NCBI GenBank assembly: GCA_031401035.1
Contig: JANNRA010000112.1
Span: forward strand, 3,536-67,535
DNA: 64,000 nt
Direction: 5' to 3'
From: JANNRA01 sp031401035
Lineage (GTDB): Bacteria; Desulfobacterota; Binatia; HRBIN30; CADEER01
The notes beneath the pieces were generated by a model, which saw only the letters and a list, made by a program, of their open reading frames with translations, was not told the origin of the DNA and ran no database searches. The translations under genes and the position numbers were made by a program. Shown piece after piece: positions 53,811 to 62,615 of the stretch; within the stretch, counting starts at the first letter, position 1; the number at the start of each line of letters is the position of its first letter.

Positions 53811-54364
53811 TGGCGGCGGCGATGCGTGCGATGGTGACGGCGGTGAGTCGCAGCCCGACGCACGCCATGAGCAAGCCGCCGGTGGACGCCATCCGCCTGC
53901 TGTCGGGCCTCGGCGTGGAGGGGGACACGCACCAGGGCGTGACGGTGCAGCACCGCTCGCGCGTGGCGCAAGACCCGAGCCAGCCGAACCTACGCCAGGT
54001 GCATCTGATCCACGCCGAGTTGCATGACGCCCTGCGCACGGCGGGGTTCGACATCGCCGCCGGGGCGATGGGCGAGAACGTCACGACCCGGGGGGTCGCG
54101 TTGCTGGCGCTGCCCCGTGGGGCGCGCCTGCGCCTCGGCGACGAGGCGCTGATCGAGCTCACCGGGCTGCGCAATCCCTGTGTCCAACTCGACGGCCTGG
54201 TGCCGGGGTTGATGGCGGCGACGCTCGAGCGCGACGCCGCCGGTCGGTTGGTGCGCAAGGCCGGCGTCATGGCGGTGGTGCTGAGCGATGGCACGGTGCG
54301 CCCGGGCGATGCGATTCAGGTCATCCTGCCGCCGCCGCCGCATCGCCCGCTGGTGCCGGTGTGA
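53810..54364 (+). CDS. MOSC-domain protein
   Basis: 184 residues, or about 177 if the start is MVTAVSRS. GLGVEGDTHQG, RQVHLIHAELHDAL, GENVTTRGVALLALPRGARLRLGD and the conserved Cys in TGLRNPCVQLDG are hallmarks of the molybdenum cofactor sulfurase C-terminal domain. Such proteins handle the molybdenum cofactor or reduce N-hydroxylated substrates. It is coupled to the preceding membrane-protein gene. Confidence 0.88.
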   Translation: MAAAMRAMVTAVSRSPTHAMSKPPVDAIRLLSGLGVEGDTHQGVTVQHRSRVAQDPSQPNLRQVHLIHAELHDALRTAGFDIAAGAMGENVTTRGVALLALPRGARLRLGDEALIELTGLRNPCVQLDGLVPGLMAATLERDAAGRLVRKAGVMAVVLSDGTVRPGDAIQVILPPPPHRPLVPV

Positions 54365-54411
54365 GACGCCCCGTCTCCTTCATGTTCCGCGACTGATCCC
54401 GGAGGATGTCC

Positions 54412-54876
54412 ATGCTGACCCTTGCAGCCGCCGGCGGCGGCTTTCTGCTCGCCGTCTTGTGGTTCGACCTGATGTTCGACGTCCAGGTTCTGCCCCATCG
54501 TGGCGCCGCCGATCTGCCCGAGGCGGTGCTGGCTTCGATCGCCGGCTATTATCGGCGCGTCACCACCGAGGCGGCGCCGATGGGCTACGCGGTCGGGGTG
54601 GTGATGGCCGTCACCGTCGCCGCCGTCGTTGGCCAGCTCACGGCTCGGATCGTGCCGTGCTGGCTCGGCCTCGCGTCCCTGGTGGCGTGCGCCGTGCCCA
54701 TCGCGCTCGGGCTGGTGCGCGTGCTGGCCGGCGCCGCCCGTCTCGGCGGGCGCCACGATCCACTCGCGCAGCAGAGCCGGCTGGCGCGGGCGATCTGCCG
54801 CGACCACCTGTTCTGCTTTGCCGCCCTGGTGGTGTTCCTGGCGCTCCAACTCGCGGTGCTGCCGCGCCTGGTGTAG
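54412..54876 (+). CDS. Membrane protein of unknown function
   Basis: 154 residues; the ATG at 54412 is favoured because GGAGG lies six bases upstream, while the ATG two codons earlier abuts it. Four membrane spans, with FDLMFDVQVLPHR after span 1 and RAICRDHLFCFAALVVFLAL as the last span. A DUF-like pattern is likely but none is recognised. It starts 47 bases after the MOSC gene. Confidence 0.65.
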   Translation: MLTLAAAGGGFLLAVLWFDLMFDVQVLPHRGAADLPEAVLASIAGYYRRVTTEAAPMGYAVGVVMAVTVAAVVGQLTARIVPCWLGLASLVACAVPIALGLVRVLAGAARLGGRHDPLAQQSRLARAICRDHLFCFAALVVFLALQLAVLPRLV

Positions 54877-54886
54877 AGGCCGCGGC

Positions 54887-55270
54887 ATGCCGCGCATCGT
54901 CTGTGCCCTCCTGCTCATGCTCGGCGGCTGTGCCGCGCGCCCACCGGTCGTCGTCACGACGGCGGAGGCGGGACGGGCGGTGACCCTGGCGCCCGGCGAC
55001 GAACTGCACGTGCGCCTGGCGGCCAACCGCACCACCGGCTACCGGTGGCAGCTCGCCGACGACCCGGCGCCGATCCTGGCGAGCGAGGCGGAGGTGACCT
55101 ACGAGCCGCTCGACAGCGCCGGCGGGCGCGTCGGCGCCGGCGGTACGGACGTGTGGCGCTTCCGCGCCGCGGCGGCGGGCCGTACCGAACTGGTGTTCGA
55201 GTACTGGCGGCCCTGGGAGCGTTCCGCCACGCCGGCCGACAGCGTCCGCTTCGCGATCACCGTGCGTTGA
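54887..55270 (+). CDS. Chagasin-like cysteine protease inhibitor lipoprotein (MEROPS I42)
   Basis: 127 residues. Signal peptide with lipobox LMLGGC. The mature domain has the three chagasin loops: NRTTGYRW (NPTTGY motif), GAGGTDVWRF (GxGG) and EYWRPWE (RPW). Members inhibit papain-type cysteine proteases, presumably protecting the cell envelope. It starts 10 bases after the preceding gene. Confidence 0.88.
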   Translation: MPRIVCALLLMLGGCAARPPVVVTTAEAGRAVTLAPGDELHVRLAANRTTGYRWQLADDPAPILASEAEVTYEPLDSAGGRVGAGGTDVWRFRAAAAGRTELVFEYWRPWERSATPADSVRFAITVR

Positions 55271-55275
55271 CGCCC

Positions 55276-55935
55276 GTGCTCGCCTTCCTGCACACCGCCG
55301 CCGCGCACGTGGCGACCTTCGACGCCCTGCTCGACGAGCTCGATGCGACCGTGCCGCGCCGGCATGCGGTCGCCGCCGCGCTGCTCGACCAGGCGCGCGC
55401 TGCCGGCGCGGTGACACCGGAGATCGCCGCGTGCGTAGCCGACGCGGTGTGGAACCTGATCGCGCAGGAGGCCGACCTGGTGCTCTGCACCTGTTCGACC
55501 ATCGGTGCGGCGGCGGAGGGGGCGGCCACCTCGGCGGTGCCGGTATTGCGTCTCGATCGCCCGATGGCCGCGGCGGCGGTCGCCTGCGGCCCGCGCATCG
55601 CTGTTGTCGCCGCGCTGGCGAGCACCGTCGCGCCGACGTTGGCATTGCTGCTCGAGGTCGCCGGGGCCGCCGGCCGTTCGATCGCGCCGCGGGTGACGCT
55701 GTGCGAGGAGGCGTGGCCGCATTTCGAGCGCGGCGACTCGGAGCGCTACTTCGCGGCCGTCGCGAGGGCCGCGCGCGCGGCGGCCGCGACCGCGGACGTG
55801 GTGGTCCTCGCGCAGGGATCGATGGGGCCGGCTGCCGAACGCCTCGCGGCGATCGGCGTCCCCGTACTGGCGAGTCCGCGCCTCGGCGTCGCGGCCGCCG
55901 TCACCCTGTGGCAGGCCGCTCGTCAGCGCCCCTGA
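55276..55935 (+). CDS. Aspartate/glutamate racemase-family protein
   Basis: 219 residues from GTG; a TTG overlapping the chagasin stop (TTGA) is an alternative. VLAFLHTAAAHVATFDALLDEL begins the fold, and Cys residues in LVLCTCSTIGAAAEGA and RVTLCEEAW match the catalytic Cys pair of cofactor-independent racemases or maleate isomerases. VVLAQGSMGPAAERLA and PVLASPRLGVAAAV follow. Substrate unknown. It converges with and overlaps the MdcDE-like gene by 35 bases. Confidence 0.8.
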   Translation: MLAFLHTAAAHVATFDALLDELDATVPRRHAVAAALLDQARAAGAVTPEIAACVADAVWNLIAQEADLVLCTCSTIGAAAEGAATSAVPVLRLDRPMAAAAVACGPRIAVVAALASTVAPTLALLLEVAGAAGRSIAPRVTLCEEAWPHFERGDSERYFAAVARAARAAAATADVVVLAQGSMGPAAERLAAIGVPVLASPRLGVAAAVTLWQAARQRP

Positions 55936-57328
55936 GGGGCGGCGCCGCCAGGGCGAAGCGGCGCGGGCGGCCGCCAGTCACCTCGGCACGGGCGCGGGCG
56001 AGTTCGTCGCCGAGCGCGCGCGGCAGGCGCACGACGCTTTCGACGATGCGGATCTCGGGGATGAGCGCCGCCAGGTCGTCGGGTGCGACGGCGGTGCCGC
56101 GCACCTCGCGCAGTTCCTGGAATGCGGCCAGAACGCGCGGCGCCATCGGTGCGACGGTGGTGCCGTGGATGGCGAGCACGCGGTGGCTGGGAGCGGCGAT
56201 GGCGAGGTAGGCGGCGCCATAGGCCCCGCCGCCCAGCACGCACAGCAGCGGATGCCCGGCGAGGCGCGCTGCGGTGAGGCCGCGCAGGCACTCGGCGAGG
56301 GCGCGCGGCAGGCCAGCGCGTTCCTGACGCAGGTCGCTGGCGTGGCCACGGCAGAACAGGAAGGTGACGATCGGCACGCCGGGCGCGGTGGCCACCGCCT
56401 CGGCCACCGCGGCGAGGACCGCGTGTGCGTCCGCTACGTCGATGCCGTGCGGCGACCGTTCCGGCCCGACAATGATCGCCAGGGTCCGCGAGCCGCGCAG
56501 TTCGCCCCAGGCGGCGTGCACCAGCCCGAGTCGCAGGCTCGGGGCCGTGGCGCGCCACTGGCCGCGAAAGGAATAGGCGAAGAAGTCGCGCTGGCGCGCC
56601 GCCAGGGCCGCGGCCGGGGCTTCGGGCGGATGGAGCTGCGCGAGCAGGGTGTTGGTGACGGCGACGCCGTGCGCCACGGTTGCCGCGATGCCGCGGCGGA
56701 CGAGGGGGGCGGTCAACGCTGCGCGCAGGGCCGCGCGCACGGCTGGCGCTGCGTCGTCGACCACGGCGGTGGCATGCCTGGCGCGCAGGCGGGCGGTGGC
56801 GCTCATGACGGTGCGCGCCGCCTCGGCGTGCGCGGCGCCGTCCTCGAGCAGGCGCGGGCCGGTCAGGCCCCACGACGCGCCTCGCACCAGCAGCAACGCA
56901 TGCCCGGCGGCGGCGATCACCGCCGGGGCGCCGAAGCATCCGCGCGTGCCGCTGACGACGCTCGCGACACGCACCCCGGCGAGGGCCAGGCGCGTCAGGC
57001 GCACGCCGAGAGCCGAGGCGGCGCCGAGCGCGGCGGGCCCCTCCTGGACGCGCACGCCGCCGCTGTCCCAGACGACGACCAGCGTCTCGCGGCGCCGTTC
57101 GGCCAGCGCCACGAGTTCGCTCAGATGGCGCGCCTCGCCGAGACCGATCGTGCCGCCACGGACGCGGCCGTCGGTGAGCGCCAACAGCAACGGGCGGCCA
57201 GCCAGGCGGGCGCGGGCGGTGAGGACGCTCGTCTGTGGATCGGCGGCGATGAGGTGCAGGCTGCCGGGATCGGCAAGCGCGGCAGCTCGTTCGACAGCCG
57301 ACAGGTCGGAGAAGCGCGGCACGGCCAT
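55901..57328 (-). CDS. Fused malonate decarboxylase beta/gamma-like carboxyltransferase
   Basis: 475 residues. The N-terminal half resembles MdcD: FSDLSAVERAAALADPGSL, LVVVWDSGGVRVQEGPAAL and GTRGCFGAPAVIAAAGH. The C-terminal half resembles MdcE, with PGVPIVTFLFCRGHASDLRQE and LLCVLGGGAYGAAYLAIAAP. Both halves are crotonase-fold carboxyltransferase modules of biotin-independent malonate decarboxylase. No mdcA, mdcC or mdcB is nearby, so the true substrate may differ. A fusion of the two subunits is known in some lineages; here it stands alone. Confidence 0.7.
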   Translation of the reverse strand: MAVPRFSDLSAVERAAALADPGSLHLIAADPQTSVLTARARLAGRPLLLALTDGRVRGGTIGLGEARHLSELVALAERRRETLVVVWDSGGVRVQEGPAALGAASALGVRLTRLALAGVRVASVVSGTRGCFGAPAVIAAAGHALLLVRGASWGLTGPRLLEDGAAHAEAARTVMSATARLRARHATAVVDDAAPAVRAALRAALTAPLVRRGIAATVAHGVAVTNTLLAQLHPPEAPAAALAARQRDFFAYSFRGQWRATAPSLRLGLVHAAWGELRGSRTLAIIVGPERSPHGIDVADAHAVLAAVAEAVATAPGVPIVTFLFCRGHASDLRQERAGLPRALAECLRGLTAARLAGHPLLCVLGGGAYGAAYLAIAAPSHRVLAIHGTTVAPMAPRVLAAFQELREVRGTAVAPDDLAALIPEIRIVESVVRLPRALGDELARARAEVTGGRPRRFALAAPPLRGADERPATG

Positions 57329-57486
57329 GACGACCTTTCACCTAGCGCCGCCGCCTGGCCGTGTCAGCCCGCCGTGCCGTGGCGGCGCCGTGGCGGTTGC
57401 TGCGCGCCGCGGCGGTGGATGACGCGGGGTCGCCGGCGAGGGAGTAGGTTCTCAGGCCACGATGCTCTAGGAATCGGTCTCGCCTC

Positions 57487-57984
57487 ATGCGTGCGTCGCC
57501 TGACAGCTCTTGGACATTCCGTTCCGCCACGGCGGCGGATCTCGCTGCGATCGTGCACTTGGCCGTGGCGTTTCGCGACCACCTGGCGCAGGCGGCGCCC
57601 AGCCCGGACGAGTTTCGTGACGGCTTCACCCGCCTGCTCGACGATCAGGCGGCGGCGATCACCGTAGCGGCGCGAGCGAGCGCGGACGCCGCGGGCTACG
57701 TCCTGTGCCGTTACCGCTGGTCGGTCTGGAGCGGCGGCGAGGACGTCGAGATCGAGGACGTGTTCGTCGCCGCGGCGGCGCGCCGGCAGGGGCTCGGGCG
57801 ACGCTTGGTGGAATCGGCCCTGGCGCGCGCGCAGGCGCGCGGCTGCCGCGTCGCGGCGCTGACGACGAACGAACGCAACACTGCGGCGCTTGCGCTCTAT
57901 GCGCAACTCGGTTTCAGCGCGACACGGCCGCGTTGGCAGGGCGGCCGCCAGCTCTGGCTCGAACGGCGTCTGGGTCCCGCATGA
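57487..57984 (+). CDS. GNAT-family N-acetyltransferase
   Basis: 165 residues. The acetyl-CoA-binding motif is in VFVAAAARRQGLGRRLVESAL (R-x-x-G-x-G/A), followed by AALTTNERNTAALALYAQLGF. The acceptor substrate is unknown. Its stop overlaps the tadA start (ATGA), so the two are coupled. Confidence 0.88.
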   Translation: MRASPDSSWTFRSATAADLAAIVHLAVAFRDHLAQAAPSPDEFRDGFTRLLDDQAAAITVAARASADAAGYVLCRYRWSVWSGGEDVEIEDVFVAAAARRQGLGRRLVESALARAQARGCRVAALTTNERNTAALALYAQLGFSATRPRWQGGRQLWLERRLGPA

Positions 57985-58448
57985 GCGCGGCGGATATTGC
58001 GCTCATGCGTGCGTGCCTGCGCGAAGCCGAGGCGGCAGAACGGGCAGGGGAGGTGCCGGTCGGCGCGGTGGTGGTACGCGAGGGGCGCATCGTCGGGCGG
58101 GGCCACAACCGGCCGATCGCGGCGCACGACCCGAGCGCGCACGCCGAGGTGGTCGCGTTGCGCGATGCCGGGGCGGCCCTGGCGAGCTACCGCCTGCCCG
58201 ACTGCGAGCTGCTGGTCACCGTCGAGCCGTGCGTGATGTGCGTCGGCGCTCTGTTGCAGGCGCGCGTGCGGCGCGTCGTGTTCGGCTGCGGCGACCCGAA
58301 AGCCGGGGCGCTCGGCGGCCTGCTCGATCTCGGCGCCCAGCCGGGGTTCAACCACCGCTTCGAGGTCGTCGGCGGCGTTCTCGCCGAGGAGGCCGCGGCG
58401 CTTCTGCAGGCATTCTTCCGTCGCCGCCGGCGCGCCGACGGCGGCTGA
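57981..58448 (+). CDS. tadA: tRNA-specific adenosine deaminase
   Basis: 155 residues. Zinc site: HAEVVAL (His and catalytic Glu) and PCVMCVGAL (two Cys). GEVPVGAVVVREG and FGCGDPKAGALGGLLDL are TadA blocks. It converts A34 to inosine in tRNA-Arg(ACG). It is coupled to the GNAT gene and sits 47 bases before a tRNA-Ser gene. Confidence 0.93.
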   Translation: MSAADIALMRACLREAEAAERAGEVPVGAVVVREGRIVGRGHNRPIAAHDPSAHAEVVALRDAGAALASYRLPDCELLVTVEPCVMCVGALLQARVRRVVFGCGDPKAGALGGLLDLGAQPGFNHRFEVVGGVLAEEAAALLQAFFRRRRRADGG

Positions 58449-58495
58449 CTTGAGCCACCCGACGCACCCGGGTATAGACAGGCGTCTGGCCGTAC

Positions 58496-58582
58496 GGAGA
58501 GGTGCGTGAGCCCGGTTGAAACGGCACGACTCGAAATCGTGTGACCCGCAAGGGTCCGTGGGTTCAAATCCCACCCTCTCCG
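58496..58582 (+). tRNA. tRNA-Ser (anticodon CGA)
   Basis: Acceptor arms GGAGAGG and CCTCTCC pair with discriminator G. Anticodon stem CACGA/TCGTG encloses CTCGAAA, giving anticodon CGA at 58532-58534. The long variable arm is typical of serine tRNA, and GGGTTCAAATCCC is the T arm. CCA is not encoded. Confidence 0.96.
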
Positions 58583-58959
58583 CTCCCAACTTTCCAGCCT
58601 CTGTCTGACGTAGACAGCCTCCTCTCCCGGATGCGCCTCGGTGATGACGCCCATCCCCATTTATCATGGTTGGCGAGGGGTTAGGGAAAACGCGTAGAGC
58701 GGGGCGGAAAAGCCCCACCTATACAGCGGGGCCCTGATTGGCTACAGTTCACTCAGCTGGAGTTCCTCCAAGTTCCCCCGTCCAGCCGGCGGGTCGCCCA
58801 CTGTCCGGGGCGGCCCGCCCCCCCTTCTTCGTCACCGTATTCAACTGAAATGGGGCGTGCAGCAGACCGACGCATTGCGGCGTCTCTGCTGAGAAGATGA
58901 CCGGCCGGCGCATCGCGGATCGAATTGCCGACGGGCCGCGGTCGTCTACAGGCTGCCTC
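58583..58959. other. Gene-free stretch after tRNA-Ser(CGA)
   Basis: 377 bases without a convincing gene. A GGGGC/GCCCC hairpin lies at 58701-58716 and a GGGGCGGCCCGCCCC-like palindrome near 58815. There is no T-run and no recognisable integrase or attachment-site duplication of the tRNA 3' end. Confidence 0.6.
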
Positions 58960-59307
58960 ATGCGCTTACGTCCTGCGTCATTCCTGCCCTGTCTCATGGC
59001 CGCCCTCGCGCTGGTTGCGGCCGCGCCAATGCATGCAGGCGACGTGGCAGGTGACGGGTCGATGCGCATGTTCCGCGATCCGCAGCGCGGCGTGCTCGCC
59101 GCTCCGACGGATGCAGGGCTTGGCGACGCGGCGCCCGCGGTCGAGGCTGCCGCGGGCGCGGAGCTGCGCGAAGAAGCGGTGCGCGGCCCGGCTGGGGGCA
59201 CGAAGGTGAACCTGCGCGGTCGTATGCGGGCGGCGGTGTCGCGCCACGCCGGGGTCGGCGGCGCGACGCACGCGTGTGTCCAGGAGCCCGGGCAGGCGCA
59301 TGACTGA
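58960..59307 (+). CDS. Small secreted protein of unknown function
   Basis: 115 residues. A signal peptide (LMAALALVAAAPMHA) is followed by GDGSMRMFRDPQRGVLAAP and then GTKVNLRGRMRAAVSRHAG. Its end overlaps the metalloprotease start by eight bases (ATGACTGA). Coupling and shared export suggest a partner or pro-protein-like role, which is inference. No family is recognised. Confidence 0.6.
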   Translation: MRLRPASFLPCLMAALALVAAAPMHAGDVAGDGSMRMFRDPQRGVLAAPTDAGLGDAAPAVEAAAGAELREEAVRGPAGGTKVNLRGRMRAAVSRHAGVGGATHACVQEPGQAHD

Positions 59308-60448
59308 GGCGCGACGGTGGCAGGTGGTCGCGGCCCTGGCGGTGACGGCGGTGCTGGCGGCAGCGCAGCCGGCGGGCGCGGCGGTAGTGCGGGTGATGAC
59401 GCGTGACAGCCCCGGCGAGGGCTTCAACGACGCGACGCCGGTCGCGGCGGTGGGCGGCAACAGCGGCACGACACTCGGGGCGCAGCGGCGCGTGGCGTTC
59501 GAGTACGCGGCGCAGATCTGGGCCAGCCGTCTGGTCAGCCCGGTCGAGATCCGCGTCTCCGCCACGTTCGACGCGCTGGCCTGCAGCGCCGGGTCGACGA
59601 CCCTCGGCGTGGCCGGGCCGGTGAGCGTCTTTCGCGATTTCTCCGGCGCACCGCGTGCCAATACCTTCTATCCGTCGGCCCTCGCAGACCGTCTGGCGGG
59701 AATGGATATCGAGCCGTCGGAGGACGACATCGACGCGACCTTCAACAGCGCCTTTGGCAGCACCTGTCCGTTTCCCGCCGGCTGGTACTATGGGCTCGAT
59801 GGCGCGGCGGCGGACGGGGACTCGGATTTCGTCACCGTCGCCCTGCACGAACTCGGGCACGGCTTCGGGTTCCTGACGCTGATGGACGTCGAGTCGGGCG
59901 CGCTCTTCGAGGGGCGAGACGACGTGTTCCTGCTCCAGTTGATCGACGCGCGCAATGGACTGACGCTCGATGCGATGACCAACGCGCAGCGTCGCTCGGC
60001 GCTCGAGGCGACCGGGTCGCTGCGCTTCATCGGCCCGCAGGTGACGGCGTCGAGCGGCGGACTGGTCAGCGGCGTCGACACGCTTGGTCGGGTGGAGATG
60101 TACGCGCCGGCGTTCGCGCAGAACGGCTCGACGGCGAGCCATTGGAGCAACGAGGTGGCGCCGCTGGAACTGATGGCGCCGTTCTTCGAGGCGCCGCTGC
60201 ACGACGTTGGCATCGCTGCCGCGGCGCTGGGTGACCTCGGCTGGGAGCTGGCGGGTGCGCCGGGGTGCCCCGGCGACTGCGACGGCGGCGGATCGGTGAC
60301 CATCGACGAACTGGTCGTGGCGGTCTGCATCGCGTTGGGGGAGGCCGAGGTCGCCGCCTGCACTGCGGTCGACGCCGAGGGCGACGGCAGGGTCTCGATC
60401 GCCGACCTGGTCGCCGCCGTCAGCGGCGCACTGGCCGGCTGTCGGTAG
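59300..60448 (+). CDS. Secreted zinc metalloprotease with EF-hand (dockerin-like) tail
   Basis: 382 residues. A signal peptide ends AQPAGA. The zincin motif VALHELGHGFGFL (HExxHxxGF) lies near residues 185-197, and a later ASHWSNEVAPLELMAP segment is typical of the same secreted peptidase group. The C-terminus has Cys-framed calcium loops DCDGGGSVTIDELVVAV and DAEGDGRVSIADLVAAV, as in the ELWxxDGT protein. This tail may anchor or sort the proteins at the surface. Substrate unknown. Confidence 0.85.
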   Translation: MTEARRWQVVAALAVTAVLAAAQPAGAAVVRVMTRDSPGEGFNDATPVAAVGGNSGTTLGAQRRVAFEYAAQIWASRLVSPVEIRVSATFDALACSAGSTTLGVAGPVSVFRDFSGAPRANTFYPSALADRLAGMDIEPSEDDIDATFNSAFGSTCPFPAGWYYGLDGAAADGDSDFVTVALHELGHGFGFLTLMDVESGALFEGRDDVFLLQLIDARNGLTLDAMTNAQRRSALEATGSLRFIGPQVTASSGGLVSGVDTLGRVEMYAPAFAQNGSTASHWSNEVAPLELMAPFFEAPLHDVGIAAAALGDLGWELAGAPGCPGDCDGGGSVTIDELVVAVCIALGEAEVAACTAVDAEGDGRVSIADLVAAVSGALAGCR

Positions 60449-60487
60449 CCGCGCCCTGCGTCGCTGCTCAGCCTCCGTAGGTCGACA

Positions 60488-60775
60488 TCAGTCCGGGAGC
60501 TTCGGGTTCGGCGGCGTGATCTCGTCCTCGTCGCGCGGTTCGGCGTCTGGGAACGGGATCTCGTCGTGGGCGCGGGGTTGGTCGGCGGGTGGTGCGACGA
60601 CGTCGAGGTCCTTGACGCGGCCCGAGGGCACGCCGACGCCGTCGTCCTCATCGAGGTCGGTGTCGGCGACTTCGTCAGCGGCGCCGCCCGGCAGTTCGGC
60701 CGGCGCCGTGGTGGCGACGATGGTAACGAAGAGCACGGTGCTGAGCGGAGCCGCGAATCGAGTCCAGGCGGGCAT
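60488..60775 (-). CDS. Small acidic secreted protein
   Basis: 95 residues from an ATG with GGAGG seven bases upstream. A signal peptide (PLSTVLFVTIVATTAPA) is followed by a very acidic, probably disordered chain (DEVADTDLDEDDG, DAEPRDEDEITPP). Function unknown. The gene is convergent with the metalloprotease gene. Confidence 0.6.
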   Translation of the reverse strand: MPAWTRFAAPLSTVLFVTIVATTAPAELPGGAADEVADTDLDEDDGVGVPSGRVKDLDVVAPPADQPRAHDEIPFPDAEPRDEDEITPPNPKLPD

Positions 60776-60843
60776 ACGGTAACCTCCAGGCGGTCTCCTA
60801 CCAGAGGGCGCCCCCGCCCGCAGCCGCGATCTTGCGCGGCGCG

Positions 60844-61722
60844 TCAGCGCGCCGGCGCCAGGGCCTCCAGGCAGCGCAGATCGGGGCCGGGGATGCCGTC
60901 GGGACGCAACGGCTGAATGCAGACGTGATCGGCGCCGGCGGCGTAGTGGGCGTCGATGCGGGCGCGCAGCGTCGCCTCGTCGCCCCAGGCGACCAGGGAG
61001 TCGACGAGATGGTCGCTGCCGCCGTCGGCGATGTCGGCGTCGGTGAAGCCGAGCCACTTCAGGTTGTTCTGGTAGTTTGGCAGGCCCAGGTAAATCGCCA
61101 GGGTACTGCGCGCCATGGCGCGGGCGGTACTGGCGTCGGTCGCGAGCAGCACCATCTGCTCGGGCGCCAGCCAGCGGTCTGGGCCGAGAATCGCGCGCGC
61201 CCGCGTCGTGTGCTCGGGCGTCGTCAGGTACGGGTGGGCGCCGCGCGCCTGATCGCGGGCCACGCGCAGCATTGCCGGCCGTAGCGCCGCCAGCATCACC
61301 GGCGCCTCGGCGGCCGGCGCGACGGCGCGGTACAGGGCGCCGTGCATGGCGGTGAGGTATTCGCGCATCGCCGTCACCGGTTTGCGGTACTCGTGGCCGC
61401 GCACGGCGCTGACCAGGTGGGCGTGTGAGACGCCGAGTCCCAGCACGAAGCGCCCGCCCGACAGCTCGGCCATCGTTTGCTGGATGGCGCGCATGGTCAT
61501 CGGGTCGCGGGCGTAGATGTTGGCAATGCCGGTGGCGAATCCGATGCGCTCGGTGCGGGCGGCGAGAAAACCCAGCAAGGTGAAGGGGTCGCGTCCGATG
61601 GCCTCGGGCAGCCAGAGCAGCGAGTAGCCGAGCGCCTCGACCTTGCGCACGAAGGCTGCCGCCTCCTCCGCCTGCATGAGGTCGAGGAACGTCCAGACAC
61701 CGAGTCGGCCAAGCTGCTGCAT
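60844..61722 (-). CDS. LLM-class, probably F420-dependent oxidoreductase
   Basis: 292 residues from MQQLGRLGVWTFLDLM with GGAGA upstream. LGYSLLWLPEAIGRDPFTLLGFLAARTERIGFATGI, NIYARDPMTMRAIQQTMAELSGGRFVLGLGVSH and DHVCIQPL follow the luciferase-like TIM-barrel pattern, close to the F420-linked subgroup of TIGR03620 type. Substrate unknown. It lies 50 bases after the RDD gene on the same strand. Confidence 0.87.
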   Translation of the reverse strand: MQQLGRLGVWTFLDLMQAEEAAAFVRKVEALGYSLLWLPEAIGRDPFTLLGFLAARTERIGFATGIANIYARDPMTMRAIQQTMAELSGGRFVLGLGVSHAHLVSAVRGHEYRKPVTAMREYLTAMHGALYRAVAPAAEAPVMLAALRPAMLRVARDQARGAHPYLTTPEHTTRARAILGPDRWLAPEQMVLLATDASTARAMARSTLAIYLGLPNYQNNLKWLGFTDADIADGGSDHLVDSLVAWGDEATLRARIDAHYAAGADHVCIQPLRPDGIPGPDLRCLEALAPAR

Positions 61723-61772
61723 GTGCAATCTCCTTCTTCCGCCCGGATCCCTGCCCGGCGCCAGGCCTGGGA

Positions 61773-62348
61773 TCAAGCCGAGGGGCCGCTGGGTCCGTGA
61801 TCGGCGGCGGCGAGAATGGCCAGCGCACAGATCGCCGCCGCCAGGGCCAGTCCGACGATCACACCATGCGCGATCGCGGCGGGGGGCAGCCGCGCTTCGA
61901 GGGGGACGTCGTCCGCGTGCAACACCAGGGTGGCGGCGCGCTGGTCGCCGAATCGCTGCTGCTGCGCTGAGCGCTGCATGAAGATGTAGGCGACGAGGCC
62001 GAAGAAGATGCTGTCGAGCAGGACCCAGACGTTGCGCGTCAGGCCGCGACTGAGGGAGATCGGCAGGCCGTCCTCGCCGACGACGCGGAGCGAGAACAGG
62101 AGCTTGCCGAGCGTCGCGCCGCCGAGCGATTCGGCGACGCCGTGGTAGGTGATCATCATCAGTGTGCGCGCCAGCCACATGTCGAACCCGGCGTCAGGCA
62201 CACCGCGCGTCAGCATGCCCTCATCGGCGCCAAGCGCCAGCAGCAGCATTGCCGCGAAGGCGCCGCCGACGAGGCCGGTGAGCAGCATGTCGACGGCGCG
62301 CGCGCCGGCGCGGCGGGCGAACCCGGCCGAGATGAGGGGATCGAGCAT
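61773..62348 (-). CDS. RDD-family membrane protein
   Basis: 191 residues. FARRAGARAVDMLLTGLVGG holds the Arg-x-x-Asp signature of RDD proteins in span 1, and GGATLGKLLFSLRVVGEDGLPISLSRGLTRN is the second conserved block. A further span lies near the C-terminus. RDD proteins are poorly characterised, and some act in ion transport. The start is the ATG at 62348. Confidence 0.85.
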   Translation of the reverse strand: MLDPLISAGFARRAGARAVDMLLTGLVGGAFAAMLLLALGADEGMLTRGVPDAGFDMWLARTLMMITYHGVAESLGGATLGKLLFSLRVVGEDGLPISLSRGLTRNVWVLLDSIFFGLVAYIFMQRSAQQQRFGDQRAATLVLHADDVPLEARLPPAAIAHGVIVGLALAAAICALAILAAADHGPSGPSA

Positions 62349-62473
62349 GACGTCGCGAGGGTGTAGTGCGCGTTGGCGGGACGGTCAATGTGGCCCGCCG
62401 CGGCGCGTCGTGTTGACCTCGCTGACCCGACAGGGCAGCGTGTCGCGCGCAGGATGAAATGGCGTGCGTACAC

Positions 62474-62559
62474 GGAGAGGTGCCCGAGTGGCCGAAGGGG
62501 CGCGCCTGGAAAGTGCGTATACCCAAAAGGTATCGAGGGTTCGAATCCCTCCCTCTCCG
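62474..62559 (+). tRNA. tRNA-Ser (anticodon GGA)
   Basis: Acceptor arms GGAGAGG and CCTCTCC, anticodon stem CGCGC/GTGCG around CTGGAAA (anticodon GGA), a long variable arm (TACCCAAAAGGTA) and T arm GAGGGTTCGAATCCCTC. CCA is not encoded. Confidence 0.96.
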
Positions 62560-62615
62560 CTTGCCGCGCCGCGCTGGCGCGAGTACGGAAGGAGTCGCCG
62601 CGAGGATGAGCACGA

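Noticed and set aside
58187..58660. Minus-strand frame containing RRGWDLNPRTLAGHT
   Set aside because: It is the antisense translation of tRNA-Ser(CGA), a well-known source of false proteins.
58583..58959. Integrative-element remnant after tRNA-Ser(CGA)
   Set aside because: No integrase and no second copy of the tRNA 3' end could be seen in the gap.
62221..62613. Minus-strand frame containing RRGRDSNPRYLLG
   Set aside because: Antisense translation of tRNA-Ser(GGA).
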